A DNA stretch of 64,000 nucleotides from JAGXLC01 sp964585385. GTDB taxonomy: Bacteria > Bacteroidota > Bacteroidia > Bacteroidales > UBA12077. A program made the position numbers and the translations under genes. Where the stretch lies: positions 71,629 to 135,628 of the forward strand of contig CAZPDP010000004.1 in the NCBI GenBank assembly GCA_964585385.1, written 5' to 3'. The notes beneath the pieces are model-generated. The model had not been told where the DNA came from and made no database searches. It saw only the letters and a program-made list of their open reading frames with translations. Positions 40,644-50,030 of this stretch are shown piece by piece (within the stretch, counting starts at the first letter, position 1; every line of letters starts with the position of its first letter).

Positions 40644-43292
40644 TTATGGCTGATGAATCAATTTCTTCCCAATAATGCCATATCCCGGGCCTATCTTCAG
40701 GTAAACAACTTCACTGGTTCCGGAATTTTTCCTGTTAAAATCCAATCTCAACACATTTCTTCCGGGGGGTAGGTTGTGAAAAGAAAACTGATTAAATAGC
40801 TGGCCGGAAGTATTATATGCATCAATTGTCAACCGTTTAAGAGGCTTTTTTAACTCTAACACAAGATGAACCTTATCTTTAAAGGGGTTGGGATACAGCT
40901 TCACAACATCAGTCCATTCTGTGTATTGAATTACCTGTGTTGTATTAGGTGTAACCTCGAAATGAATTTTGAACATCAAAACAGAATCATCGTAACTTTG
41001 TGAAACGGCTATATCGGCGGGATAATCTCCAGTATCTATATCCAAAGCTGAAAAAATGCATTTTAATTCTGTACTGTCACCGGGAAGTATTGAATCTTCA
41101 GGATTCCTGATGGTCAACCATGGGAGTTCGCTTAAATCAGTCTGAACCTGGTAATAAATTGTGTCTTTGCTTTGGTTAATCAAGGAAAATAGCGCCGAAT
41201 CTTTTTTATTTTGTTCTAATGAAAGGGCAAAAGAATCCACACTAATGGCAAGCACAGGTTCGTAAATTACTTCAACAAATACCGGTATCTTCATTAAAAA
41301 ATCTGAATCATCAGTAAGAATAATATCTATCTGCGAAGTGCCCAGCGGTAATTCTTCCGGATCAATCTGTACAGAAATATCCGTGCTGGTTTGTTTTTCC
41401 AGTAAACCGGAAGCATTTTGAATCAGAAGGTTCTCCGCGTAACTTGAATCTTCCAAAGAGAGGTTATAACCGGCATCATTGACAGAGATATTAGACAGGG
41501 TAAATTTTAATGAGTCAGTATTAAACCTTACCAAACTAAAATGCAATGTATCCGGTTCTACACTAAACACTTCAGAACTATTGACAATCAGTTCTACGGG
41601 AAGAGTTTCTGATTTCCCGTTATCGTAGTTCAAATCAATGGCTGCATTATAAACTCCCACATCCAGCTCTGCAGCATCAAGTGTTACATAGATACTGTCA
41701 ACCGTTTCCCGGCTTATACTTCCACTTTGCCTGCTCACGGATATCCACCCATCCCCTGTTTCGTAACGAATATCAACCGAATAATTCAAAATCCCCACAC
41801 CCACATTTTCTATTTTGAGGAGTTTTGTTTCTGAAGAGTCAATCAAAAGATATTCTGAGAAAGAAGTCGGTTCAGCTTTTAATACAGGTACTTGCTTGAG
41901 TTCAACGTCTACCCGGGTAGTTTGTCCCTCTTCAACCTGAACATTGTAAACAGTATCCTTATTGAATCCGGGAGAATAAAACTCCAAATCATACGTGCCC
42001 GTTGCAATCATTCTGTGGTAATTGCCTACATCCGGGTCTGTGAAAACCATTGAACTGTCTTTTTCTGTATCGTGATTCAGAACTGTAACCCGGGCTTCAA
42101 GAGGATTACCAAGGGTATCTGTTACAATGCCACGGATTCCGTATAGGCACTCTCTCATATACAAGAACAAAGCCTCCCGGTTATACTCCCAGTAATCAGG
42201 CAGTAGGTCAGAAGAAAGCAGCTTAGTGTCTGAAATTTCCATCGTTACTTCTCTTCCATGCTGAAAATAAGTCATATAGTCCTGCCTGCCACCATAGATG
42301 GAATACCAGTCGTACCCATTTATAATGCCTGAGGAAGTAATGGATTTAAAATAACCAGACGGACTATGCTCTATGGCGGAATTTGCATAGACGAGTGAAA
42401 TATGCTGAAGCCATTCTTCATCGGGGTGTGCCCTGCTGGTCCCGTCCCAAGGGTAATTGGCTACTTCTGTTCCCCCGTGAAAATTGGCAGAAAGCACAAT
42501 ATTCCGTTCTTCTGCAAAGTTCATCATGGCTTTTGTTTCCGGCTGCCAGGCATTACCATCGGGATGCTCTCCATCAATGGGGTCATGAAAATTCCTGTTT
42601 AAATCTACATTATTGGCATTGCCCCTGTGTGCTCCGGAAAGGGTTTCGTCTCCTCCTCCATAAGTACCATCCGGGTTAGCGTTAGGATTGATATAAATTT
42701 CTATTTCATCGACTAACGATTTGATTTCCTGACTAGTATCGTATGTAGTCAGTAGGCTGTCAATCATTCGAAGCATAAGCACATAGCCGGTAGTTTCATC
42801 GCCATGCATGGTGCTTGTATAGAAGAATTCCGGCTCATCCTCTTCGGTATCCGGATTGTCTGTAATTTTCAGGACAAGCAAATTTCGCCCCTCCACAGTT
42901 GTACCAATCGTATCAAGCTTGCATATTTCGGGATAATTGGCGGCATAATTTTGCATCATCTCCATATAAACCCCGTAGGTTGGGTATTTATCCCAATTGG
43001 CCATATCGGATACCGATGTAGCCATATCCACTGACTTGGATGATAAATCGTAAGGTTCGGTGAGCTTAAAGCTGTAATCTGTTTTGTTCCTGAAATCTTC
43101 CAGTTGTGAGCCGGTAGCATATGCATAAACGGTATCCCCAACGACATTATCAATAGAGATAATTCTGGTGATAGTATGAAGGTCATCCCTGCTTTTCAAA
43201 ATAAACCGGATGTAATTTTCCTCATCTGTCTGCGAGTATATATTCAACACAAACAATACAGGCATCAGGAAAAGCAGGAACGTCTTTTTCAT
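40644..43292 (-). CDS. Secreted M14 zinc carboxypeptidase with T9SS sorting domain
   Basis: An 882-residue exported metallopeptidase. Signal peptide 1-20; M14 catalytic domain at about 100-380 with zinc ligands His163 and Glu166 (TMHGDETTGY) and His272 (NFHGGTE), and the catalytic Glu352 (GREVTMEIS). A carboxypeptidase regulatory-like domain follows (IRGIVTDTLGNPLEARVTVL), then repeated Ig-like parts, and a C-terminal type IX sorting domain beginning VVKLYPNPFKDKV. It should be carried out by T9SS and attached to the surface. It is next to an S46 peptidase gene. Confidence 0.93.
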   Translation of the reverse strand: MKKTFLLFLMPVLFVLNIYSQTDEENYIRFILKSRDDLHTITRIISIDNVVGDTVYAYATGSQLEDFRNKTDYSFKLTEPYDLSSKSVDMATSVSDMANWDKYPTYGVYMEMMQNYAANYPEICKLDTIGTTVEGRNLLVLKITDNPDTEEDEPEFFYTSTMHGDETTGYVLMLRMIDSLLTTYDTSQEIKSLVDEIEIYINPNANPDGTYGGGDETLSGAHRGNANNVDLNRNFHDPIDGEHPDGNAWQPETKAMMNFAEERNIVLSANFHGGTEVANYPWDGTSRAHPDEEWLQHISLVYANSAIEHSPSGYFKSITSSGIINGYDWYSIYGGRQDYMTYFQHGREVTMEISDTKLLSSDLLPDYWEYNREALFLYMRECLYGIRGIVTDTLGNPLEARVTVLNHDTEKDSSMVFTDPDVGNYHRMIATGTYDLEFYSPGFNKDTVYNVQVEEGQTTRVDVELKQVPVLKAEPTSFSEYLLIDSSETKLLKIENVGVGILNYSVDIRYETGDGWISVSRQSGSISRETVDSIYVTLDAAELDVGVYNAAIDLNYDNGKSETLPVELIVNSSEVFSVEPDTLHFSLVRFNTDSLKFTLSNISVNDAGYNLSLEDSSYAENLLIQNASGLLEKQTSTDISVQIDPEELPLGTSQIDIILTDDSDFLMKIPVFVEVIYEPVLAISVDSFALSLEQNKKDSALFSLINQSKDTIYYQVQTDLSELPWLTIRNPEDSILPGDSTELKCIFSALDIDTGDYPADIAVSQSYDDSVLMFKIHFEVTPNTTQVIQYTEWTDVVKLYPNPFKDKVHLVLELKKPLKRLTIDAYNTSGQLFNQFSFHNLPPGRNVLRLDFNRKNSGTSEVVYLKIGPGYGIIGKKLIHQP

Positions 43293-43302
43293 GGTAAAAC
43301 TG

Positions 43303-45477
43303 TTAATAGATAATATCCATCTCGTCGATCAGATGGCTGGCACCGGCAAACTTATCAATGATAAAAAGCGCATAGCGAATGTCCAGTGTAATATTCCTGC
43401 ATTGAGAGGGATCGTACATGATATCGCTCATAGTTCCTTCCCAGTTACGGTCAAAATTTACCCCAATAAGGTGCCCATTGGCATTTAAAACCGGACTGCC
43501 GCTGTTGCCACCTGAAGTATGGTTGGTGGCAATGAAACAAACCGGCATTTCTCCGCTTTTCATAGCATACCTGCCAAAATCCTCAGCCTCGTATAGCTCT
43601 TTCAGTTTGTCCGGCACTGCATAATCTTTAATACCTTTTCGGTTTTTCTGTATTACACCGTCCAATGTAGTCTGGTAATGATATTTTACGGCATCTCTGG
43701 GTTCGTAGCCTTTAACCTGCCCGTAGGCTACCCGCATAGTAAAGTTAGCGTCAGGCCAGAATACTTCATCTTCAGTCATATCTCTCAGGCCCTGCACGTA
43801 TATTCTGTAAAGACTGTCCAGGGTAACATGATGGGATTGAAAACCCGGGCTAATCTCTTTTCTGTAGGTACCCCAGAAACTTTCTGCAAGCTTATAAGCC
43901 GGATCATTCATAATATCTGTTGAATCGGCTAATTTATATTCATCCAGAAAATCAAAAAATTGGGATGAATCTGTGAACAAAGACTGGTTAAACATATTTT
44001 GTGCATACTGAACGAAACTACCTGCGTATTCCTCTTCCACCTCAGCAAACACCTCAGGATGAAACTGTTCACTTATATTATCATGATAGGCTTTTAGAAG
44101 TTTCGGGCATATTTCGCGATCAATATCCACAACATAGTCTTTATAAAATTCTCTGGCTGAAGAGCGAAATTCATCAATTTCCACTTTGAGCACCTCTTCC
44201 TTTTCAACAGAAAACAGTTCTCTGAAACGGTATGCGAACCGGCTTAACTCAATACCCCGGTAACCGGTTTCAATAAAATAATCCCGGGACAATGCGTAAG
44301 GTTTATAAGAATCATAAACCTCTTCAAAAGACTCAACCAGATCTCCATATTTTTTCTTGTTCTTCTTACTGGATTCCGCCCAATCAACAAAATTTTCCTC
44401 CAGGTTCCTCTTTTTTTCTATGGCCTTGTATCGCTTCAACCCACGAATTTCACCTTTCCATCTTTTCCATGAATTGCTTACACCTGATTGCTTGGCCGCA
44501 TATTTTATTTTGATGGCTTCGCTTTTATCCATGTATTTCTCCATTACTTCCAGGCGGATATCTCTCAGTTTTATTCTATGCGGATTTCTTGTTTCGGTGA
44601 TCAATTTAACAGCATGCGAGGTAAGATACTGCTCTGTGCTACCAGGATAGCCCATCACCATAGTAAAATCACCTTTTTCAAATCCTTTAAGAGAAATTTT
44701 CATATATTTTTTTGGTTGGTAGGGGACATTTTCTTCCGAATATTCAGCAGGTTCATTGTTTTCATCCGCATAAATTCTGAAAAGCGAGAAATCACCAGTA
44801 TGCCGGGGCCACATCCAGTTGTCCGTATCTCTCCCGAATTTACCGATTGAAGATGGAGGCGCTCCCACCAGTCGTAAATCTTTGTAAGTTTTATAGATGA
44901 ACATGTAATATTCGTTGCCGTAATAGAATGGTTTGGTAACGGCTTCATGGTTTTTCCCTTCAATCGCTTCTTTCTCAATATCATGAATAGCATCATCAAT
45001 AACCATCTGTCTCTCCGTCTCTGACATCCCTTTTTTTACATCCTTCAATACTTTTTCAGTCACATCTTCAATACGAACAAGGAAAGTAGCAGTCAATCCG
45101 GGATTAGAAAGTTCTTGACTCCTGTTTTCAGCCCAAAAACCATTTTTGAGATAGTTATTCTCCACTGTGCTGTGGGACTGAATACGCCGGTATCCGCAAT
45201 GATGGTTGGTAATGATGAGTCCCTGGTCTGAAATCAGTTCCGCGGTACATCCTCCTCCGAAAATTATCACAGCATCTTTCAGACTTGAATTGTTGATACT
45301 GTAAATCTCGCCGGCAGAGAGCCGGAAGCCTTTTTCATGCATATCATCAATATTGAAATGACTCAGCAGGCTGGGTATCCACATGCCCTCTCCTGCAAAA
45401 CTGCCCATACTAATTAATATAGCTGTTAAAAGAGTAATAAATCTTTTTTGCATAACCTGTGTATTAAGAATTTTCAA
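43303..45477 (-). CDS. S46 family dipeptidyl-peptidase, DPP11-like
   Basis: A 724-residue periplasmic serine exopeptidase that removes dipeptides. Catalytic His is in ITNHHCGY (residues 89-96) and Ser in SGGNSGSPVL. The residue 18 positions after the catalytic Ser, which separates DPP7 (Gly) from DPP11 (Arg), is Arg (VNFDRNW), predicting preference for Asp or Glu at P1. Met9 (start 45453) gives a cleaner signal peptide (MQKRFITLLTAILISMGSFA) and removes a 14-base overlap with maf, so it is the likelier start. It is 10 bases upstream of the M14 gene. Confidence 0.9.
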   Translation of the reverse strand: MKILNTQVMQKRFITLLTAILISMGSFAGEGMWIPSLLSHFNIDDMHEKGFRLSAGEIYSINNSSLKDAVIIFGGGCTAELISDQGLIITNHHCGYRRIQSHSTVENNYLKNGFWAENRSQELSNPGLTATFLVRIEDVTEKVLKDVKKGMSETERQMVIDDAIHDIEKEAIEGKNHEAVTKPFYYGNEYYMFIYKTYKDLRLVGAPPSSIGKFGRDTDNWMWPRHTGDFSLFRIYADENNEPAEYSEENVPYQPKKYMKISLKGFEKGDFTMVMGYPGSTEQYLTSHAVKLITETRNPHRIKLRDIRLEVMEKYMDKSEAIKIKYAAKQSGVSNSWKRWKGEIRGLKRYKAIEKKRNLEENFVDWAESSKKNKKKYGDLVESFEEVYDSYKPYALSRDYFIETGYRGIELSRFAYRFRELFSVEKEEVLKVEIDEFRSSAREFYKDYVVDIDREICPKLLKAYHDNISEQFHPEVFAEVEEEYAGSFVQYAQNMFNQSLFTDSSQFFDFLDEYKLADSTDIMNDPAYKLAESFWGTYRKEISPGFQSHHVTLDSLYRIYVQGLRDMTEDEVFWPDANFTMRVAYGQVKGYEPRDAVKYHYQTTLDGVIQKNRKGIKDYAVPDKLKELYEAEDFGRYAMKSGEMPVCFIATNHTSGGNSGSPVLNANGHLIGVNFDRNWEGTMSDIMYDPSQCRNITLDIRYALFIIDKFAGASHLIDEMDIIY

Positions 45478-46066
45478 TAAATTTGGTTAATTCCACATAT
45501 AATTTTTGTACTGGAAGACCCATTACATTGAAAAAAGAACCTTCAATCTTTTCTACGCCAATGTAACCAAGCCATTCCTGTATACCATACGAACCAGCTT
45601 TATCATAAGGTTCAAACTTGTCTACATAATACCAAATTTCTTTATCTGTCAAATCCTTGAAGTAAACATCCGTGCGGCTGGAAAAGGTGCTTTTCTGATT
45701 AAGGGAGCGTATGCAGACCCCTGTATAAACCTGGTGAATTCCTCCCGAAAGGTAGGTTAAAATTTCATAAGCCTCCTTCTCATCTTTAGGCTTATGAATA
45801 ACCTTGTCATCCTTCCATACAATAGTATCAGCTGTGATGACAATGGTGTTTTCTTTCAGCTCATCAACAAAAGCATCGGCTTTGGCTTTGGCAAGGTACA
45901 AGGGTATATCTTCCCTGGTCAGATTCTCAGGATAAACTTCTTCTGACATGATGTGTTTCAGTTTCACATCAAACTTAACTCCCAGTTCCTTCAGCAAATA
46001 TTGTCTTCGTGGGGACTGTGATCCCAGTACTATTTTGTACTTCTCCAGTTCCTTAAAAAGTTTCAT
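45464..46066 (-). CDS. maf: Maf family nucleotide pyrophosphatase
   Basis: A 200-residue cytoplasmic enzyme that hydrolyses non-canonical nucleoside triphosphates in characterised homologues. Signature LGSQSPRRQYLLKELGV at the N-terminus, then ITADTIVWKDDKVIHKPKDE with the catalytic Asp, and YDKAGSYGIQEWLG near residue 155. The ATG overlaps the upstream UbiA gene stop by four bases. The order DUF2520-kdsC-UbiA-maf is a conserved Bacteroidota operon. Confidence 0.93.
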   Translation of the reverse strand: MKLFKELEKYKIVLGSQSPRRQYLLKELGVKFDVKLKHIMSEEVYPENLTREDIPLYLAKAKADAFVDELKENTIVITADTIVWKDDKVIHKPKDEKEAYEILTYLSGGIHQVYTGVCIRSLNQKSTFSSRTDVYFKDLTDKEIWYYVDKFEPYDKAGSYGIQEWLGYIGVEKIEGSFFNVMGLPVQKLYVELTKFIENS

Positions 46067-47016
46067 ACAATTTGTGTTTGAATTATATACCTGGCAATCA
46101 AAGCGTATAAGATTCCAAAAAGCATAATTATTTTTAATATATCCCCTATCAAGCGAAAATCCTTTTTATTTTCAGCATAATAAGTTTTAAAAGCCAAAAA
46201 TAAAAAAGGCAGAATCAAAAACAATAAAAAATAAACCAATGTTAAAGTGTCTCCAAGATACTGGATATAAGCAAAAACAAGCAACCCTACAGTAATAAGC
46301 ATAAGCGCTTCAACTACCATTTTCGTTGTTTTCATTCCCAGTATTACCGGGAGGGAATTGCGACCGTATGCACTATCTCCTTCAAAATCCTGGGCATCTT
46401 TGATAATTTCCCGAATCAAATTGGTCATGAAGGCAAAAAACGCAAAAGCTAAAACCCAGTAAAAAATGTACATAAAGTTGGTTTTGTTTTCGATAAGGGT
46501 TTCCCTGTAAGCGTCATTCAGTTCGGGTATCTCAAATACAGCTACCATAAGGGGTACAAGTGCTGTAAGGAAAGCAACCAGCAGGTTCCCAACAAGAAAC
46601 TGCCTCTTGTAAGTTGTTGAATAAAACCACAGTGCACCACTAATTAAAAGAAATACCAGACCAAGAATCATAATATCAATGACAAAGGAAACGTAAATGC
46701 CCAGCGCCACACCTACAATATTTAAAACAATGTGAAAAGCCATTGCATTTCTGCGTGGAATGCTGGTTCCAACAAGTACCTTTTTGGGGCGGTTTAAAAA
46801 ATCGGTGTGAGTATCAAAATAGTCGTTGATTACATAGCCTGCTGCTGTTATACAAACAGTTGAAAGAACAAGCATTGCAAAGTGATAAGAACTTAGCTGA
46901 AGGTCGAAACCGTTTATCTCAAGCATGGGTTCTATGATTCCCCAACGTATAGCGTATTGTGTAAGTACAATGATAATCAGGTTGGGGTAGCGGACAAGTT
47001 TCAAATAATTGAGCAT
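46063..47016 (-). CDS. UbiA-type prenyltransferase (geranylgeranylglycerol-phosphate type)
   Basis: A 317-residue integral membrane prenyltransferase with about eight or nine helices. Both Asp-rich motifs are present: NDYFDTHTDFLNRPKK (residues about 64-79) and DAQDFEGDSAYGRNSLP (about 211). Bacteroidota members of this operon are usually assigned as geranylgeranylglycerol-phosphate geranylgeranyltransferases, but substrates in bacteria are uncertain. It overlaps maf by four bases. Confidence 0.85.
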   Translation of the reverse strand: MLNYLKLVRYPNLIIIVLTQYAIRWGIIEPMLEINGFDLQLSSYHFAMLVLSTVCITAAGYVINDYFDTHTDFLNRPKKVLVGTSIPRRNAMAFHIVLNIVGVALGIYVSFVIDIMILGLVFLLISGALWFYSTTYKRQFLVGNLLVAFLTALVPLMVAVFEIPELNDAYRETLIENKTNFMYIFYWVLAFAFFAFMTNLIREIIKDAQDFEGDSAYGRNSLPVILGMKTTKMVVEALMLITVGLLVFAYIQYLGDTLTLVYFLLFLILPFLFLAFKTYYAENKKDFRLIGDILKIIMLFGILYALIARYIIQTQIV

Positions 47017-47041
47017 ACAATATCAATATCTTATAAAATTA

Positions 47042-47563
47042 TTACTGTCCCTTTGCCATCTCATTCAGCCATTTTCCCTGCAAACGGAGCACCTGTTCAA
47101 TTACATCTCTAACACAACCTTCCCCGCCATTAAAATCTGAAATGTACTTTGAAATTGATTTTATTTCAACAGCGCTGTCTGCCGGACATGTTGGGATACC
47201 GCATTCCTGCATAACCAAATAATCAGGTATATCATCGCCCATGTAAAGGATATTTTGAGGATCCAGATCATATTTAAAATAAAAATCCTTGAAACTATCC
47301 ACTTTGTCAGTAATTTTCATGTAAATATCGGTGATTCCCAGTTTCTCGAATCGTGTTCTCAGCGTTTCTGAATTTCCCCCGGTTATGATAGCCACGGGAT
47401 ATCCTTTATTTATGGCATACCGAAGAGCATAGCCGTCTTTGATATTAACTGCCCTTACAAACTCATCTTTGGAGTATAGATAAATTTTACCGTCTGTAAA
47501 AACTCCGTCTACATCAAAAGCAAACGCTTTAACCCGCCGTAAATCTTCTTTAAAATTTGTCAT
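47042..47563 (-). CDS. kdsC: KdsC-type 3-deoxy-D-manno-octulosonate 8-phosphate phosphatase
   Basis: A 173-residue HAD-superfamily phosphatase, cap-less type. Motif I is FDVDGVFTDGKIYL (Asp at about 18 and 20), motif II is in IITGGNSE, and motif IV in MGDDIPDYLVM. The residues and size fit KdsC, which releases phosphate in Kdo synthesis for lipopolysaccharide. It overlaps the DUF2520 gene by four bases within a conserved operon. Confidence 0.88.
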   Translation of the reverse strand: MTNFKEDLRRVKAFAFDVDGVFTDGKIYLYSKDEFVRAVNIKDGYALRYAINKGYPVAIITGGNSETLRTRFEKLGITDIYMKITDKVDSFKDFYFKYDLDPQNILYMGDDIPDYLVMQECGIPTCPADSAVEIKSISKYISDFNGGEGCVRDVIEQVLRLQGKWLNEMAKGQ

Positions 47564-48345
47564 GTATCACGCTTATTATTCTTAAAATACTGAATAATTG
47601 AATCGCTTACAAATCTATACAAATTTTGGAATAACCATGAACCAGACAATAATTTTAAGTGTTTGTCAAGGGTTTTTTTGTCATTTCTTACTGCAGGTCC
47701 TGTTTGCGCTTTGGCTGGAGATTCGGACTCAATTTTCTCAACCGTTTCTTTAATCAGAGGCACCAGTAAATGAAAGGAAATATTTTTATCACTGAGAATA
47801 TGTTCTGCTCCGACAAACATAAAATTAGTGAAGTTGCAGGCATAAACAGCAGCAACATGCAGTTGAAGCCTTTGTTCAGATGATAAGTTGTGGACATTAT
47901 CCGATAATTTGCCCGCAATTTCTTGCAGAACCTTCAGATTACCTGAAGAATTGGCTTCCAGGCATAACGGAATATTCTGAAAATTCACCAGCCTGTATTT
48001 GGAGAAAGTCTGGAGTGGATAGAAGACCCCATAATTTTTACTGTATGAAGCCAAAATTTCCATAGGCACACTTCCTGCTGTATGGACAAGCAAACCGTTG
48101 TTAATTTTCACCTTGGGGAGAACCTCTTCAATCACATCGTCTTTTAAGGCTACGAAATACAGATCTTCCCCTGCAAGTATTTCACCAGTATTTGTGGTAT
48201 AATCAGCATCTACCGATTCCGCCAGCATTTGTGCCGATTGCTCTGTCCTGCTAAAGATTTGTTTGATCACAAAACCCTGCTCATTCAAGGCGTGAGCAAG
48301 GTTAACAGCCAGGTTTCCAGCTCCTATAAAAACGATATTCATCAT
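47560..48345 (-). CDS. Rossmann-like and DUF2520 domain protein
   Basis: A 261-residue protein with an NAD(P)-binding Rossmann start (MNIVFIGAGNLAVNLAHALN, G-x-G-N at about 8-11) and a helical DUF2520 domain from about 130 (SGNLKVLQEIAGKL, LHVAAVYACNFTNFMFVGAEHIL). Related to 6-phosphogluconate or pyrroline-carboxylate reductase-like dehydrogenases, but the reaction is unknown. First gene of the DUF2520-kdsC-UbiA-maf operon. Confidence 0.85.
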   Translation of the reverse strand: MMNIVFIGAGNLAVNLAHALNEQGFVIKQIFSRTEQSAQMLAESVDADYTTNTGEILAGEDLYFVALKDDVIEEVLPKVKINNGLLVHTAGSVPMEILASYSKNYGVFYPLQTFSKYRLVNFQNIPLCLEANSSGNLKVLQEIAGKLSDNVHNLSSEQRLQLHVAAVYACNFTNFMFVGAEHILSDKNISFHLLVPLIKETVEKIESESPAKAQTGPAVRNDKKTLDKHLKLLSGSWLFQNLYRFVSDSIIQYFKNNKRDT

Positions 48346-48415
48346 CCGTATTATTTATATCATGTGACATAAGAAAGGAAAGCACAGTGTTGTCTGTTTC
48401 CGGGATTCATTCCTT

Positions 48416-49612
48416 TTAATCAGCAGGATTCATCAGCCGGCCCATGAATAATATACTACCTGTTTTGTTGTCTTTTATAAAGAATATGAACGGATGGTCT
48501 GCCTTAAATTTAACCGTTTCCATAACGGCTGTAGTCTTTCGCATTACCACACCAGTGGCTGCAGCAGCCTCTGTGCCCTCCTCATTAACATCTACATAGG
48601 ATTTGTGTACTATATTGCTGATATACAACTCCTCTTTTTCAGAAATTCCCGAAAAATCAGCTTCGCTGTTGAATGGTGTCTCCATTCCAAGCTCTTTTAA
48701 GGGTTTATTGAGTTCATATCCTGCTTCGATTTTGAATTTTGGAAGGGCAAGGTCTACTTTGGTTCTATACATTGAGTTGTTATAGGATTCATACAACTCG
48801 GCATCCAGCCTTTCTTCCAGCTTTTTCATGCCGTATTTTTCTATAGGCATTACAATCATCATGGAAAGTTTTTTGCCGGAGTATGGCAATTCAATCATTT
48901 CGGCCAGATCATCCTTATAGTATTTCGCTGAAAGGGACCGGTGCATAAAGTCTGTTTTCGTCATGCACTTGGAATACACGTAGAAGGTATCTTCTTTGGT
49001 TTTGGCTTTATCGAAAGGAAATTCCCACATTCCTTTAAAGTAAATAGCATTAACCAAAACAAGTCTTGTCAATTCATCCAGCATTCCTTTCTTAATCAGC
49101 TCCTGTATCTTGTTGTTGGTTTTATTTTCAACCCATTTATTGATTTGATCCCTAATCTCTTTGTAATTTTCTTCAAAGTTTACTTTTTCAATGCCCGCCT
49201 CGTAATATTTTTTGTTGAGATCGAGGAAATTCTGCTTGAAATCGAAATCTTCCTGGCACCATAGCGAATTGGCAATATTTAGTTGAATCTCTTTTTGTTT
49301 CAGGTTACGATAATTATCATTGAGTTCGCTAAAATGAGAAGACAAAGCTTCACTATTGGCAATGAAGTTCAAAACCTCCTGCATTTCTTTTTTTGTTTTA
49401 CCCCTGGCTCCATTGTAGGTCATAGCCAGAGCTGAAGAAATACTGTAAGGTGAGAAGAACACGTCTTCTTCTTTGTTATTTATCTCTTCATAGAGTGAAA
49501 AAGCAAATTCATTGTTGCCTTTTATGGTTTCTGCAAGGTCTTGTGCTTTCAGACCCGAAGTCATCATTAGTGTTACGAACAAAAAAAGTACTATAGATTT
49601 AAATCCCTTCAT
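48416..49612 (-). CDS. Exported serpin (serine protease inhibitor)
   Basis: A 398-residue serpin with a signal peptide (about 1-23). Family marks are present: NIANSLWCQEDF, LVLVNAIYFKGMWEFPFD, and the hinge EEGTEAAAATG before the reactive loop VVMRKTTAVMETV and the conserved DHPFIFFIKDN end. The small-residue hinge predicts an inhibitory, loop-inserting serpin. Counting from the hinge puts P1 at or next to Thr-Thr, with Lys and Arg just before, so the target class is uncertain. It may protect against host or neighbour proteases, or against the peptidases secreted by the cell itself. Confidence 0.93.
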   Translation of the reverse strand: MKGFKSIVLFLFVTLMMTSGLKAQDLAETIKGNNEFAFSLYEEINNKEEDVFFSPYSISSALAMTYNGARGKTKKEMQEVLNFIANSEALSSHFSELNDNYRNLKQKEIQLNIANSLWCQEDFDFKQNFLDLNKKYYEAGIEKVNFEENYKEIRDQINKWVENKTNNKIQELIKKGMLDELTRLVLVNAIYFKGMWEFPFDKAKTKEDTFYVYSKCMTKTDFMHRSLSAKYYKDDLAEMIELPYSGKKLSMMIVMPIEKYGMKKLEERLDAELYESYNNSMYRTKVDLALPKFKIEAGYELNKPLKELGMETPFNSEADFSGISEKEELYISNIVHKSYVDVNEEGTEAAAATGVVMRKTTAVMETVKFKADHPFIFFIKDNKTGSILFMGRLMNPAD

Positions 49613-49648
49613 AATGCAAAATTTTTAATAGACAGATAAAGATAATTA

Positions 49649-49852
49649 TTATGTGCAAGTAATACAAAAATTGCACCATTGTTTTGAGTAAGTAAAAGAA
49701 TAAACAGGAAGGTTTTCTTGCAGCTCCTCTTCCAACGGGTTGTAGTTTTTCATATCTGTTGACCCAACTACCTTCTCAATACCCTAAAGCTCAGAATCAT
49801 TCATTCGTCCGGGATGATTCAGGAAAACAATTCCAATAATTTTAATAGAAAA
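49649..49852 (-). pseudogene. Possible short gene remnant
   Basis: The minus-strand frame reads GIVFLNHPGRMNDSEL, an in-frame TAG, and GIEKVVGSTDMKNYNPLEEE then LQENLPVYSFTYSKQW before a stop. The amino-acid composition looks protein-like, but the family was not recognised, and it lies in the 418-base gap between the serpin gene and the first DUF3857 gene. It may be chance. Confidence 0.25.
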
Positions 49853-49992
49853 ACATATAAGTACTTATACCATCTAACATATTAATAAATCAGAAAAAAA
49901 TCAAGCTCATTTGAATTGTACTTTTTTTTATTTAGGCTAATTCCAAATTAAAAAGAATTTGAATTGAAAATATTTTTCAATCTTTTTTTTAA

Positions 49993-50000
49993 TAATTTTG
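49993..50000 (+). promoter_or_regulatory. Candidate -7 box of the first DUF3857 gene
   Basis: TAATTTTG fits TAnnTTTG, 30 bases before the ATG at 50031. The nearest TTG elements are 26 or more bases upstream, more than the usual spacing. Confidence 0.4.
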
Positions 50001-50030
50001 ATTTACACAAACCGTTAACTCTAAAATCTT

